Shown piece by piece: positions 39,033 through 47,498 of a stretch of DNA of 64,000 bases. The stretch is taken from assembly GCA_035765195.1 (NCBI GenBank), contig DASTYC010000020.1, forward strand, positions 1-64,000. The letters are read 5' to 3'. The position numbers and the translations under genes were made by a program. The notes beneath the pieces are model-generated. The model had not been told where the DNA came from. It worked only from the letters and a program-made list of their open reading frames with translations, and did no database searches. Each line of letters begins with the position of its first letter. Position 1 is the stretch's first letter. The DNA comes from CALAED01 sp035765195 (lineage in GTDB: Bacteria; Actinomycetota; Actinomycetes; Streptosporangiales; Streptosporangiaceae).

Positions 39033-39121
39033 TACGGGGGTGTGCGGGGCGCATTGGATGCACGGGGGTGGATCCGTTCGGCGTGGTGCTGCGAATCGGT
39101 CGATTCGTAGGAGGACACACG

Positions 39122-40741
39122 ATGGCCATGTCGAGATTCCGCCTCGGAGCAGTCCGAAGGCGCCGGCTCGGGGGACTGGCCGGTACGGCCGCGCTGGCCA
39201 TGTTGCTCACGGGAGGCATCACCGGCTCTGGCATCGCGCTCGTCTCGCACGACGAGGTGAGCCTGCCGGGCAGCAACTTCGAGATCGACAGCGACGCCAA
39301 CCTGCGCGTTGACGATCCCGCTCCCTCGCTGGACTGGGCCAACGTCACCGAGATCCGCAAGGCGGACACGGCCAGCGGGCCGACGGACGAGTCGTTCGGC
39401 CAGGGCGCCAAGGAGGACACCGCCGTCCCCACCGTCGTCGACGGCGGCATCCCGCCGAACAAGAGCGACCTGAAGTTCTTCGGCGTCCACCAGGAGGGCG
39501 CCACGGCCGGCGGGTTCCTGCATCTGTACTGGTCGCGGGTCCAGGACCCGTCGGGCACCACGAACATGGACTTCGAGTTCAACCAGAAGGCCGCCGCCCC
39601 GGGCGAGGGCAACGGCGTCACGCCGCTTCGCACTCCCGGCGACCTGCTGGTCGTCTACGACCTGGCGCAGGGCGGCACCCATCCCGTGCTGTCGCTGCGG
39701 CAGTGGACGGGCAGCGCCTGGGGACCCGCGACCGACCTCACCTCGTCGGGCACGGCCACCGGCTCCATCAACACCTCCGCGATCCCGGCGGCGGAAAGCG
39801 ACGGGCTCGGCGCCCATGACCCGCGGACGTTCGGCGAGGCGTCGGTCGCGCTGTCGGCCATCTTCGATCCCACCACGTGCACGTCGTTCGGATCGGCCTA
39901 CCTCAAGAGCCGCTCGTCCGACTCCTTCACCGCCGCGCTGAAGGACTTCGTGCCGCCGCAGCCGGTCTCGATCTCGAACTGCGGCAAGGTGAAGATCATC
40001 AAGAAGAACGACGCGGGTGACGCGCTCGCGGGCGCCGAGTTCACCCTCTACCAGGACAACGCGCCGGTCGGCGGCAGCCGCGGACCCGAGGACACCGCGA
40101 CCACGCAGACCTGCACCACGGTCGCCGACGGCACCTGTGAGATCACCAACGTGATCCAGGGCTCTTACTGGGTGGTGGAGACCAAGGTTCCGGATGGCCA
40201 CGAGGGCGCGCCTGATCAGGCCATCACCGTCACCGCGGATCAGACGGTCACCCTGACGTTCGTCGATCCACGCCAGCGCGGGGCGATCCTCGTCACCAAG
40301 CTGCGCAAGCACGCAGCGGACGGGCCCGGCGACCACCCGCAGGCGGGCGTCGACTTCATGGTCAACGGCGTCACCAAGACCACCGACGCCGCCGGCCACG
40401 CCTGCTTCGACGGCCTGCTGTTCGGCGACTACGCCGTACACGAGGTCACGCCCACCGGATACAAGGGCGAGGCGGATAAGACGGTCACCGTCGACACCAA
40501 GGCGGCCTGCTCCGATTCTCCGTTCGCCGGCGAGCAGGTGACCTTCCACAACACGCCGCTGTCCACCATCACGGTCGGCTTCAACTCCCAGGTGCCGGGC
40601 GGCACCCAGGCCAAGATCAGCTGCACGGGGCTGACCGCGACCCCGGCGGACCAGACGCCCGACGACTTCGATGACACCTCGGAGTCGTTCCAGGACCTGG
40701 TTCCCGGTACCTACGACTGCACCGTAGTGGTCGATCCGTGA
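39122..40741 (+). CDS. Secreted protein with two SpaA/CnaB-like domains
   Basis: The protein has 539 residues from ATG 39122, preceded at seven bases by AGGAGG. A long basic n-region leads to a signal helix (GGLAGTAALAMLLTGGITGS). The first 250 residues of the mature part (about 60-290) form an all-beta region with HLYWSRVQDPSGTTNMDFEF; then two prealbumin-like CnaB domains occur at about 295-390 (VKIIKKNDAGDALAGAEFTL, GSYWVVETKVPDGH) and 395-490 (AILVTKLRKHA, GLLFGDYAVHEVTPTGY). The Lys and Glu expected for isopeptide bonds appear in each. No LPXTG sorting signal or C-terminal membrane helix exists, so it is probably released or held non-covalently. It could be an adhesin or sheath protein; function is unknown. 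Confidence 0.82.
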   Translation: MAMSRFRLGAVRRRRLGGLAGTAALAMLLTGGITGSGIALVSHDEVSLPGSNFEIDSDANLRVDDPAPSLDWANVTEIRKADTASGPTDESFGQGAKEDTAVPTVVDGGIPPNKSDLKFFGVHQEGATAGGFLHLYWSRVQDPSGTTNMDFEFNQKAAAPGEGNGVTPLRTPGDLLVVYDLAQGGTHPVLSLRQWTGSAWGPATDLTSSGTATGSINTSAIPAAESDGLGAHDPRTFGEASVALSAIFDPTTCTSFGSAYLKSRSSDSFTAALKDFVPPQPVSISNCGKVKIIKKNDAGDALAGAEFTLYQDNAPVGGSRGPEDTATTQTCTTVADGTCEITNVIQGSYWVVETKVPDGHEGAPDQAITVTADQTVTLTFVDPRQRGAILVTKLRKHAADGPGDHPQAGVDFMVNGVTKTTDAAGHACFDGLLFGDYAVHEVTPTGYKGEADKTVTVDTKAACSDSPFAGEQVTFHNTPLSTITVGFNSQVPGGTQAKISCTGLTATPADQTPDDFDDTSESFQDLVPGTYDCTVVVDP

Positions 40742-40756
40742 TCTGACCTTCCGACC

Positions 40757-40795
40757 GCCGTGGCCGGCCGGGCACGAGCCCCGGCCGGCCACGGC
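40757..40795. terminator. Strong bidirectional terminator
   Basis: A perfect 16-bp stem (40757-40772 with 40780-40795, beginning GCCGTGGCCGGCC) closes a 7-base loop between the convergent SpaA-like and DUF3097 genes. It is one of the strongest hairpins in the window. Confidence 0.88.
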
Positions 40796-40801
40796 CCCGA
40801 G

Positions 40802-41647
40802 CTATCGCGGGGGAGCGGTGACGAAGTCGATGAGCTCCTCCACCCGGCCGAGCAGGGCCGGTTCGAGATCGGCGTAGCTGCGGACGCGCGACAGGATGCG
40901 CTGCCAGGCCTCGCCGGGCTCGACGTCCCAGCCGAGGGCCGCGATGACGCCCTCCTTCCACGGGACGCCGCGCGGCACCGACGGCCATGCGGAGATCCCG
41001 ACCGCCGACGGTTTCACCGCGGCCCAGATGTCGATGAACGGATGGCCCGTGACGAGGACGTGCGGTGAGGCCACCTGGGCGGCGATCCGGCTCTCCTTGG
41101 ACCCCTCGACGAGATGGTCGACGAGGACGCCGAGCCGTCGGTCCGGCCCGGGGGCGAACGCGTCGACGATCGAGGGGAGGTCGTCCACGCCTTCGAGGTA
41201 CTCGACGACGACGCCCTCGACCCTCAGGTCGTGGCCCCAGATCCGCTCGACGAGTTCGGCGTCGTGCACGCCCTCGACGTAGATGCGGCTCTCCTTGGCC
41301 ACGCGGGCGCGCAGGCCCGGCACGGCGATCGACCCGGAGGCCGACCGCGCCGGTCGGGCCGGTCGCGACGGCCGTGCCGGCGATCCGCCGGGCGCCGGGC
41401 GGACCAGGGTGACCGGTCTGCCCTCCAGCAGGAAACCGGCCTTGGTCAAGGGGAACACGCGCCGGCCGCCGAACCGGTCCTCGAGCGTGACGGCGTCCTT
41501 CTCGCATCTGACCACCGCGCCGCAGAACCCGCTCGACGGGTCTTCGACGACGAGATCGCGCTCGGCCGGCACCTCGGGAATCTGACCGCGCCGGGGCCGT
41601 CGCCAGTCACCGGCGAGCACGTCGTGGCCGTAGTCCTTGCTGCGCAT
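40802..41647 (-). CDS. DUF3097 family protein
   Basis: This 281-residue protein is conserved in actinobacteria. The start MRSKDYGHDVLAGDWRRP at ATG 41645-41647 (complement) is the common N terminus of the family; frame remains open upstream without similarity. The segments IYVEGVHDAELVERIWG, RLGVLVDHLVEGSKE and VTGHPFIDIWAAVKP resemble a Toprim-like fold with acidic residues (EG, DH), which is an inference. The function is unknown. It is downstream of dnaJ by about 130 bases and probably separately transcribed. Confidence 0.88.
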   Translation of the reverse strand: MRSKDYGHDVLAGDWRRPRRGQIPEVPAERDLVVEDPSSGFCGAVVRCEKDAVTLEDRFGGRRVFPLTKAGFLLEGRPVTLVRPAPGGSPARPSRPARPARSASGSIAVPGLRARVAKESRIYVEGVHDAELVERIWGHDLRVEGVVVEYLEGVDDLPSIVDAFAPGPDRRLGVLVDHLVEGSKESRIAAQVASPHVLVTGHPFIDIWAAVKPSAVGISAWPSVPRGVPWKEGVIAALGWDVEPGEAWQRILSRVRSYADLEPALLGRVEELIDFVTAPPR

Positions 41648-41774
41648 GAAACGTACGTCTCCTCGGCTGCCTCGGGGGAGGCCGACCGAGGCACCGTATC
41701 GGGCCGAACGCCTACGATCCCGCAGCAACACACCGCACGTCCGCGATCGGACCCGCGCTCGGCGACCCGTCTCT

Positions 41775-42902
41775 TCAACGGGCGTTGAAGGCGTCCCGCA
41801 GCCGGGAGAACAGACCCTGCTGACCGGGCGCGAACTTGCCCGGCGGCCGCTCCTCACCGCGCAGCATGGCGAGTTGGCGCAGCAGGTCCTCCTGCTCCTC
41901 GTCGAGCTTGGACGGCGTCTCGACGTTGATGTGGATCATGAGGTCGCCGCGTCCGCTCTCGTTGAGATGCTTGACGCCCCGCCCGTACATCGGGATGACC
42001 TGGCCCGATTGGCTGCCGGGCCGGATGTCGATCTCTTCGGGGCCGTCGAGCGTCTCGACCGTCACGATCGTGCCCAGCGCGGCTGCGGTCATCGGGATCT
42101 GCACGGTGCAGTGCAGGTCGTCGCCCTGCCGCTCGAAGATCGGATGCGGCCGCTCGACGATCTCGAGGAAGAGGTCGCCGGCCGGGCCGCCGCCCGGCCC
42201 GACCTCGCCCTCGCCGGCGAGTTGGATGTGGGTGCCGTTCTCGACGCCGGCGGGGATCCTGACCTTGATCGTCCGCCGGGTGCGGACCCGGCCGTCGCCC
42301 GAGCACTCTGGGCACGGCGTGCGAATGACGGTGCCGTAGCCGCCGCACTGCGGGCACGGCCGCGACGTCATCACCTGGCCCAGGAACGAGCGCGTGACCT
42401 GCTGCACCTCGCCGCGGCCATTGCACATGTCGCAGGTGTCGGGATGGGTGCCGGCCGCGGTGCCCGACCCCGTGCAGGTGGGGCAGACCACCGCGGTGTC
42501 GACGGTGAGCTCGCGGGTGGTGCCGAACGCCGTCTCGGCCAGTTCGAGCTCGACCCGCAGCGTCGCGTTGCGGCCCCGCCGGGCGCGGCTGCGCGGCCCG
42601 CGCGAGCCCCCGGTGCCGAAGAAGGCGTCCATGATGTCGCCGAAGGGGAACCCGGCGCCGAACCCCGCGCCCGGCCCCGCCGCGGTGGCGAACGGGTCGG
42701 CGCCGAGGTCGTACATCTCGCGCTTCTTCGGGTCGGAGAGCACCTCGTAGGCCTGGGTGATCTCCTTGAACCGCTCCTGGGTCTCCGGGTCGGGGTTGAC
42801 GTCCGGGTGAAGCTCACGCGCGAGCCGGCGATACGCCTTCTTGACCTCGTCCGCGCTCGCGTCGCGACGAATACCGAGGATGGCGTAGTAGTCGCGGGCC
42901 AC
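41775..42902 (-). CDS. dnaJ: Co-chaperone DnaJ (DnaJ2 type)
   Basis: This 375-residue Hsp40 has a J domain (residues 1-70) with the HPD motif in LHPDVNPD. The Gly/Phe-rich region is followed by a zinc-finger domain with four CXXCXGXG-type repeats (CPTCTGSG, CDMCNGRG, CPQCGGYG, CPECSGDG), then C-terminal substrate-binding domains. It stimulates DnaK ATPase. The GTG start directly follows the stop of hrcA, so the two genes form an hrcA-dnaJ operon under CIRCE/HrcA control. It is the second DnaJ type of actinobacteria, separate from the dnaK cluster. Confidence 0.96.
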   Translation of the reverse strand: MARDYYAILGIRRDASADEVKKAYRRLARELHPDVNPDPETQERFKEITQAYEVLSDPKKREMYDLGADPFATAAGPGAGFGAGFPFGDIMDAFFGTGGSRGPRSRARRGRNATLRVELELAETAFGTTRELTVDTAVVCPTCTGSGTAAGTHPDTCDMCNGRGEVQQVTRSFLGQVMTSRPCPQCGGYGTVIRTPCPECSGDGRVRTRRTIKVRIPAGVENGTHIQLAGEGEVGPGGGPAGDLFLEIVERPHPIFERQGDDLHCTVQIPMTAAALGTIVTVETLDGPEEIDIRPGSQSGQVIPMYGRGVKHLNESGRGDLMIHINVETPSKLDEEQEDLLRQLAMLRGEERPPGKFAPGQQGLFSRLRDAFNAR

Positions 42903-43919
42903 TTACGACCCCGCCAGGATCTGACCGACGTAGCGTGCCACTGCCCGTACCGCTCCCATCGTTCCGGGGTAGTCCATCCGTGTCGGACCCAACACGCCCA
43001 ACCGGGCCAGGGTCTGATTGCCGACGCCGTAGCCCGCCGCGACCACGGAGGTCGACTGCAGGCCCTCGTCGGGATTCTCGGTGCCAATGCGCACCGTCAG
43101 AGTATTAGAGGAGTCGCCGACTTCGCCGAGCAGACGCATCAGCACCACCTGCTCCTCGAGCGCCTCGAGGACCTGGCGCAGGCCCTGGGAGAAGTCGACG
43201 GCGGCCAGGTTGGCGGCGCCGGCGAACACGATCTTCTCGTCGTGGTTCTCCACGAGCGTCTCGAGCAGCACCGACAGCACGGCGGCCGCGACCGCGCGGT
43301 CCTCGAACGGGACCTGGGCGGGCAGATCGGCCACCGCGGTGGGCACGTCGCCGAGCCGGCACCCGTCGAGACAGGTGTTGAGCAGCGCCCGCAGGTGCGT
43401 GATGGAGTCTTCGGAGACGTCGTTGCTGGTCTCGATGACCCGCTGCTCCACCCGCCCCGTGTTGGTGATCAGCACGAGCAGCAGGCGCTGGGCCGCGACC
43501 GGAACCAGCTCGACGTGCCGGACCGACGAGCGGGTCAGCGACGGGTACTGCACGACGGCGACCTGCCGGGTCAGCTGGGCGAGCAGGCGGACCGTCCGGC
43601 CGACGACGTCGTCGAGGTCGTACGCGCCGGACAGGAACGTCTCGATCGCCCTCCGCTCGGCCGCCGACAGCGGCTTGACAGTGGACAGCCGGTCGACGAA
43701 CAAGCGGTAGCCCTTGTCGGTGGGGATTCGTCCCGCGCTCGTGTGCGGCTGGGCGATGTAGCCCTGCTCCTCCAGCACCGCCATGTCGTTGCGGATCGTC
43801 GCCGGAGACACCCCGAGGTTGTGGCGGTCCACGAGAGCCTTGGACCCCACGGGTTCGTTGGTGGACACATAGTCCTCAACGATGGCGCGCAGTACCGCCA
43901 GCTTGCGGTCGTCGAGCAC
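42903..43919 (-). CDS. hrcA: Heat-inducible transcription repressor HrcA
   Basis: This 338-residue repressor binds CIRCE. The N-terminal winged helix contains NEPVGSKALVDRHNLGVSP and ATIRNDMAVLEEQGYI, and PHTSAGRIPTDKGYRLFVD is the family signature. A GAF-like domain follows. Start GTG at 43917-43919 (complement) with GGGAGGTGA four bases upstream, an ideal ribosome binding site. It is co-transcribed with dnaJ. Confidence 0.97.
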   Translation of the reverse strand: MLDDRKLAVLRAIVEDYVSTNEPVGSKALVDRHNLGVSPATIRNDMAVLEEQGYIAQPHTSAGRIPTDKGYRLFVDRLSTVKPLSAAERRAIETFLSGAYDLDDVVGRTVRLLAQLTRQVAVVQYPSLTRSSVRHVELVPVAAQRLLLVLITNTGRVEQRVIETSNDVSEDSITHLRALLNTCLDGCRLGDVPTAVADLPAQVPFEDRAVAAAVLSVLLETLVENHDEKIVFAGAANLAAVDFSQGLRQVLEALEEQVVLMRLLGEVGDSSNTLTVRIGTENPDEGLQSTSVVAAGYGVGNQTLARLGVLGPTRMDYPGTMGAVRAVARYVGQILAGS

Positions 43920-44121
43920 GTGTCACCTCCCTGCTTGCAGCTGCCTGCTCGGCGCCGACCGATGCGGCCGAGCTGTCGGCGAAGTGGCCGAAGTGGTCGA
44001 AGTCGTCGCTTCCACTGTCTCACCTGCCGCGTCCAAGAACCTGCCCGCTCGGCTCGGGGCCCGCCGGATGCCACGCCCAGCGGTCGCTCCCGGCCACGCC
44101 GCTCGCTCGCCGCTCGCGTCT

Positions 44122-44153
44122 TTGGCACTCCCTCCCTCTGAGTGCCAATTGTA
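44122..44153 (-). promoter_or_regulatory. CIRCE element with overlapping -10 box
   Basis: TTGGCACTC (44122-44130), a 9-base spacer and GAGTGCCAA (44140-44148) form a perfect CIRCE inverted repeat (consensus TTAGCACTC-N9-GAGTGCTAA). On the reverse strand TACAAT (complement 44148-44153) sits at its edge, a good -10 box for hrcA-dnaJ. It is 200 bases from hrcA but only 72 from the divergent metallo-beta-lactamase gene. Confidence 0.93.
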
Positions 44154-44219
44154 CGTGGTAGGCGCCAAACTAGGGGTATTAGACCCGGTGTACTCGAACC
44201 CGCAGGCGGCAGGATCACC

Positions 44220-45071
44220 GTGAGCGTACGCCCTGTGCGACAGTCGTATCCCGTGAATTGGGTCGAGGTGGCCGATCGGTGTTTCCAGCGTCGCTACAGC
44301 ACACTTGATGTGAGCGTGGGCGTGGTGCTCGGCTCCGCCGGTGCGCTGGTGATAGACACCCTGGGCAGCCGCCGCGAGGCCGAGCGGCTCCGTCTCGATC
44401 TGCGCCGCCTGGGGGTCAGGCGCGAGCCGCGCTGGGTGGTGAACACCCATGCCCATTTCGACCACTGTTTCGGCAATGCCGCGTTCAAACCGGAGGACGG
44501 GCTGTGGGGGCACGCCTCGCTGCCGGACGAACTCGCGACGATCGACAGGGAGGCGCTCGCCGCGGAGTTCCCCGACTGGGCGGACGACGTGCGCAACGAT
44601 CCGATCACGCCGCCCGACCGCCTGGTCGCCGCGTCGGCGGCGATCGATCTCGGCGACCGGGTGGTCAAGCTGCACCACCTCGGCCGCGGGCACACCGGCG
44701 GCGATCTCGTGATCACGGTGCCCGACGCCCGCTGCGTGTACGCGGGTGACCTTGTGGAGGAGTCCGGCCCGCCCGCGTACGGGGCGGACTGCTTCCCGCT
44801 GGAGTGGCCGACCACCCTGATGCAGCTGCTCAACCTGTCCTTCGACGTGCTCGTCCCCGGTCATGGCGGCGCCGTCGACCGCGATTTCGCCGTGCGCCAG
44901 GCCGGCGAGGTGGCGCTGGTCGCGTTGCGCATCCGCGAATACCGTGCGGACGGGGTGCCGGCGGAGGAAGCGGTGGCGACCGGCGAGTGGCCCTACCCGC
45001 GCGAGGTGGTCGCCGCGGCCGTACGGCGCGGTTACGACCATCTCAGCGACCCCCACCCTCGCCGATCTTGA
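44220..45071 (+). CDS. Metallo-beta-lactamase fold hydrolase
   Basis: This 283-residue protein has the metal motif NTHAHFDHCFGN (HXHXDH), GRGHTGGDLV and VPGHGGAVD, and the family Asp in VYAGDLVEE. It is of the glyoxalase II/quinoprotein-hydrolase-like group with no signal peptide. I take GTG 44220 as the start, with AGGA upstream. The substrate is unknown. It is divergent from hrcA and shares the CIRCE-containing intergenic region, so heat regulation is possible. The stop codon lies inside the left arm of a long inverted repeat. Confidence 0.85.
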   Translation: MSVRPVRQSYPVNWVEVADRCFQRRYSTLDVSVGVVLGSAGALVIDTLGSRREAERLRLDLRRLGVRREPRWVVNTHAHFDHCFGNAAFKPEDGLWGHASLPDELATIDREALAAEFPDWADDVRNDPITPPDRLVAASAAIDLGDRVVKLHHLGRGHTGGDLVITVPDARCVYAGDLVEESGPPAYGADCFPLEWPTTLMQLLNLSFDVLVPGHGGAVDRDFAVRQAGEVALVALRIREYRADGVPAEEAVATGEWPYPREVVAAAVRRGYDHLSDPHPRRS

Positions 45072-45128
45072 TGTGAGGGTTCCATCGCGCGTGGTGATAG
45101 ACCCCTCACATCAAGATCGGCGAGGGTG
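45054..45128. repeat. 75-bp long inverted repeat with 26-bp perfect arms
   Basis: Arms 45054-45079 and 45103-45128 are perfectly complementary over 26 bases (left arm begins CACCCTCGCCGATCTTGATG). The 23-base loop contains TCCATCGCGCGTGGTGA. The left arm includes the last codons and stop of the metallo-beta-lactamase gene. As RNA it would make a very stable terminator; its length and symmetry also fit a mobile palindromic (REP/MITE-like) element. A related shorter palindrome occurs at 63230-63261. Confidence 0.93.
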
Positions 45129-45200
45129 TGGGCCGGGCCGGCGCGACAGGCCGACAATGGGTCCCGTGAGCGAACGGATGACCGGTGCCGGAGGCGCGCG

Positions 45201-45935
45201 GTGAGCGCGCCGGTCTTCGTCGCGGCGACCGACCGGCTCGCCGCGGACCACGTCGTGCTCGACGGCCCTGAGGGCCGGCACGCGGCCACCGTACGCCGGC
45301 TGCGGCGCGGCGAGCGCGTCGACCTGACCGATGGTGCCGGGCTGGTGGCGGAGTGCGTCGTCGCCGCGGCCGAACGCGACGCGCTCCGCCTGGACGTCGT
45401 CGCCCGCCGCCGGCAGCCGGCGCCCGACCCCCGCGTCGTGGTGGTGCAGGCGCTGCCCAAGGGCGACCGGGGCGAGTTGGCGGTCGAGCTTATGACCGAG
45501 GTCGGCGTGGACGAGATCGTGCCCTGGGCGGCCGCGCGCTGCGTGACGCGCTGGCGGCCGGACCGGCGGGACAAGGCGCTCGGCCGGTGGCGCGCCACCG
45601 CGAGGGAGGCCGGCAAGCAGGCGCGCCGCGCCTGGCTGCCGGAGGTGGCGGAGCCGGCCACGACCGCCCGGGTAGCGGACCGGATCGGTGCGGCGACGGT
45701 CGCCTTCGTGCTGCACGAGACCGCGGCGGCCTCGCTCGGTTCGGTCGACGTCCCCGCCGCGGGTGAAATCGTCATCGTGGTCGGGCCCGAGGGCGGGCTC
45801 ACCGATGCCGAAATCGAGGCGTTCACCGCGGCGGGCGGGCGGGCGGCGCTGCTCGGCCCGACCGTGCTGCGCACCTCGACGGCGGGGGCCGTCGCGACCG
45901 CGCTGCTGCTCAGCAGAACGCCCCGATGGCGCTGA
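45201..45935 (+). CDS. rsmE: 16S rRNA m3U1498 methyltransferase RsmE
   Basis: RsmE methylates N3 of U1498 in 16S rRNA using SAM. The protein has 244 residues, with a PUA-like N-terminal domain (VLDGPEGRHAATVRRLRRGE) and a SPOUT fold with the knot signature VVGPEGGLTDAEIEAF and LLGPTVLRTSTAGAVA. The GTG at 45201 follows GGAGG by six bases. It lies next to the HIT gene region, as is common in actinobacteria. Confidence 0.95.
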   Translation: MSAPVFVAATDRLAADHVVLDGPEGRHAATVRRLRRGERVDLTDGAGLVAECVVAAAERDALRLDVVARRRQPAPDPRVVVVQALPKGDRGELAVELMTEVGVDEIVPWAAARCVTRWRPDRRDKALGRWRATAREAGKQARRAWLPEVAEPATTARVADRIGAATVAFVLHETAAASLGSVDVPAAGEIVIVVGPEGGLTDAEIEAFTAAGGRAALLGPTVLRTSTAGAVATALLLSRTPRWR

Positions 45936-45963
45936 TGGTGGTGACGGCGGTGATGCGGTAACG

Positions 45964-45979
45964 CCGGCCGCCGGGCCGG
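45964..45979. terminator. Small hairpin between rsmE and the anti-sigma gene
   Basis: CCGGCC (45964-45969), loop GCCG, GGCCGG (45974-45979) lies in the 51-base convergent gap. It is short and lacks a T-run. Confidence 0.4.
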
Positions 45980-45986
45980 GCGCACC

Positions 45987-46634
45987 CTAGGGCTGTGCCT
46001 GCTGCTCGACCTGCTGTTGCTGCTGTCCCTGCTGGGGCTGCGGCTCGGAGGTCGCGACCGGGGTGTCAGAGGTCGGCGGCTCGGAGGTCGGCGTGGTCGG
46101 CGTGTCCGGCGGCGGCGTGGTCGGCGGCGGCGGCGAGACGCACGGGACAGTGCCGCGCGTGTGGGGGGAACTGGTGGCCGTCGATCCGGCGTCGGCCGAG
46201 GGGTGGCACGTCGGCACGCCCACCGTCGGCGTCGACAGCGGCGTGGGCGTCGACGTCGGGGCGGGGCTCACGGCCGCGCCTGGATAGGGCTGCCCCGGGT
46301 TGCCGTTGCCGCCGGGGACGCTCGTGCCGTTGCCCACCCTGCGGTCCGGCCCCTCGTCGCTCGCCGAGCCGCGGTCGCCGGCCGTGATGCCCTCGATGGC
46401 GTTGATGGCCGGTGTGGCCGATATCGCGAGGAGGGCGATGAACACAGCGGCGACCAGCGCGACCGCGGGACGGCCCCAGGTCTCTGTGAACCATGCCCAG
46501 CCGAAGCGCCGCCGCCGCTCGCTGATGCGAGCGCGGATGCGATCCAGCCCGTCGGGCGCTGGTACGACCGTGTCCGCCTCCGCGTGCAGAGCACGGCGAA
46601 GTGCGTCGCCGTATGCATCGAGCGGATCGGTCAT
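45987..46634 (-). CDS. Membrane partner of a SigE-family sigma factor (putative anti-sigma)
   Basis: This is a 215-residue single-pass protein. About 50 cytoplasmic residues (DPLDAYGDALRRALHAEAD and RIRARISERRRRFGWAW) precede one membrane helix (about 57-76, VALVAAVFIALLAISATPAI). The outer part is a Pro/Thr/Ser-rich extension with two cysteines and a C-terminal Gln/Pro-rich tail. It overlaps the stop of the upstream sigma factor by four bases. It has no zinc-binding HX3CXXC motif, so it is not a ZAS-type anti-sigma; the role is inferred from coupling and topology. Confidence 0.72.
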   Translation of the reverse strand: MTDPLDAYGDALRRALHAEADTVVPAPDGLDRIRARISERRRRFGWAWFTETWGRPAVALVAAVFIALLAISATPAINAIEGITAGDRGSASDEGPDRRVGNGTSVPGGNGNPGQPYPGAAVSPAPTSTPTPLSTPTVGVPTCHPSADAGSTATSSPHTRGTVPCVSPPPPTTPPPDTPTTPTSEPPTSDTPVATSEPQPQQGQQQQQVEQQAQP

Positions 46635-47239
46635 GTCATCTGCTCCAAGACGGTACGCAGCGCGGCCATGCCGCGCGCCGTATGGCTCTTGACGGCTCCG
46701 CGGCTGATCCCCATCGCGCTGGCGATCTCCGCTTCCGACAAATCGGCGTAGTAACGCAAAACGAGTGCTTCCCGCTGCCTTGTGGGCAAATCCCCGAGGG
46801 CCTTGATGACCTCAGTTCTCTCGAGCTCTGTGATCGCGCCGTTCTCCGCGCTCGGCGCGTCGGGCAGCCCCTTCGGGGCGTACTTCTCCACGACCGCGCG
46901 GTGCCGGAGAACCGACCGTGACCGGTTGACCACCGACTGGCGCAGGTACGACAGCGCCTTCTCCGGGTCGCGCAGCCGCCGCCACGCGCTGTGCATGGCG
47001 ACGAACGCGTCCTGGACGACCTCCTCGGCCGTCGCCATGTCCCGTACGAGCAACACGGACAGGCGCACCAACGACCGGTAGTTGGCGCTGTAAAGCGCCG
47101 TCACGGCCTGATCGGCGTCCCAGGTCACAGTCACGGCATTCGCCGCGCCCGTGGCCACAAGGGTCTCGGTCACGTCAATAGGACGCCCCTGTTCGTCTTT
47201 GGGTTTACGAAAGGGCATTCCCTGTCTCGCCTCGGTCAC
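46631..47239 (-). CDS. SigE-family ECF-like RNA polymerase sigma factor
   Basis: The protein has 202 residues from GTG 47239 (complement), which has GGAGG upstream. Region 2 (LYSANYRSLVRLSVLLVRDM and AEEVVQDAFVAMH) and region 4 (LGDLPTRQREALVLRYYADL, then SEAEIASAMGISRGAVKSHT) are intact. This is the actinobacterial 'SigE family' (SigE70-M group). The frame remains open to 47347, so a longer N terminus is possible but less likely. It is coupled to its membrane partner downstream by a four-base overlap, typical of sigma/anti-sigma pairs. Confidence 0.88.
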   Translation of the reverse strand: MTEARQGMPFRKPKDEQGRPIDVTETLVATGAANAVTVTWDADQAVTALYSANYRSLVRLSVLLVRDMATAEEVVQDAFVAMHSAWRRLRDPEKALSYLRQSVVNRSRSVLRHRAVVEKYAPKGLPDAPSAENGAITELERTEVIKALGDLPTRQREALVLRYYADLSEAEIASAMGISRGAVKSHTARGMAALRTVLEQMT

Positions 47240-47498
47240 TGTCCGCCGCCTCCGCCGTCCCCCCGCCATCCTGAGATGGTGATCCTTCGGTACGACGTAG
47301 TCCACGAACCGCCGAGCAGATCGCGCGCTGAGCACACGAAGGGTCATGTATTAGAACATGTCCGGGGCCAGGAGGTTCGCTCCGATTGGCAACCTTAACG
47401 AGTGAGCGCGCCGCGCGCCGCTCCGGCGGCAGACGATGTGGTATCGATTCGTAGTCGTACGATTCCGATACAGCGGCGGTCGACCGAGGGAGGCGTCC

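Noticed and set aside
40700..40741. C-terminal sorting signal in the SpaA-like protein
   Set aside because: The protein ends within a few residues of the last beta segment; no LPXTG-like motif, helix or basic tail follows.
41637..44141. 834-residue forward open frame over dnaJ and hrcA
   Set aside because: Antisense to two genes with diagnostic domains; composition is that of a shadow frame.
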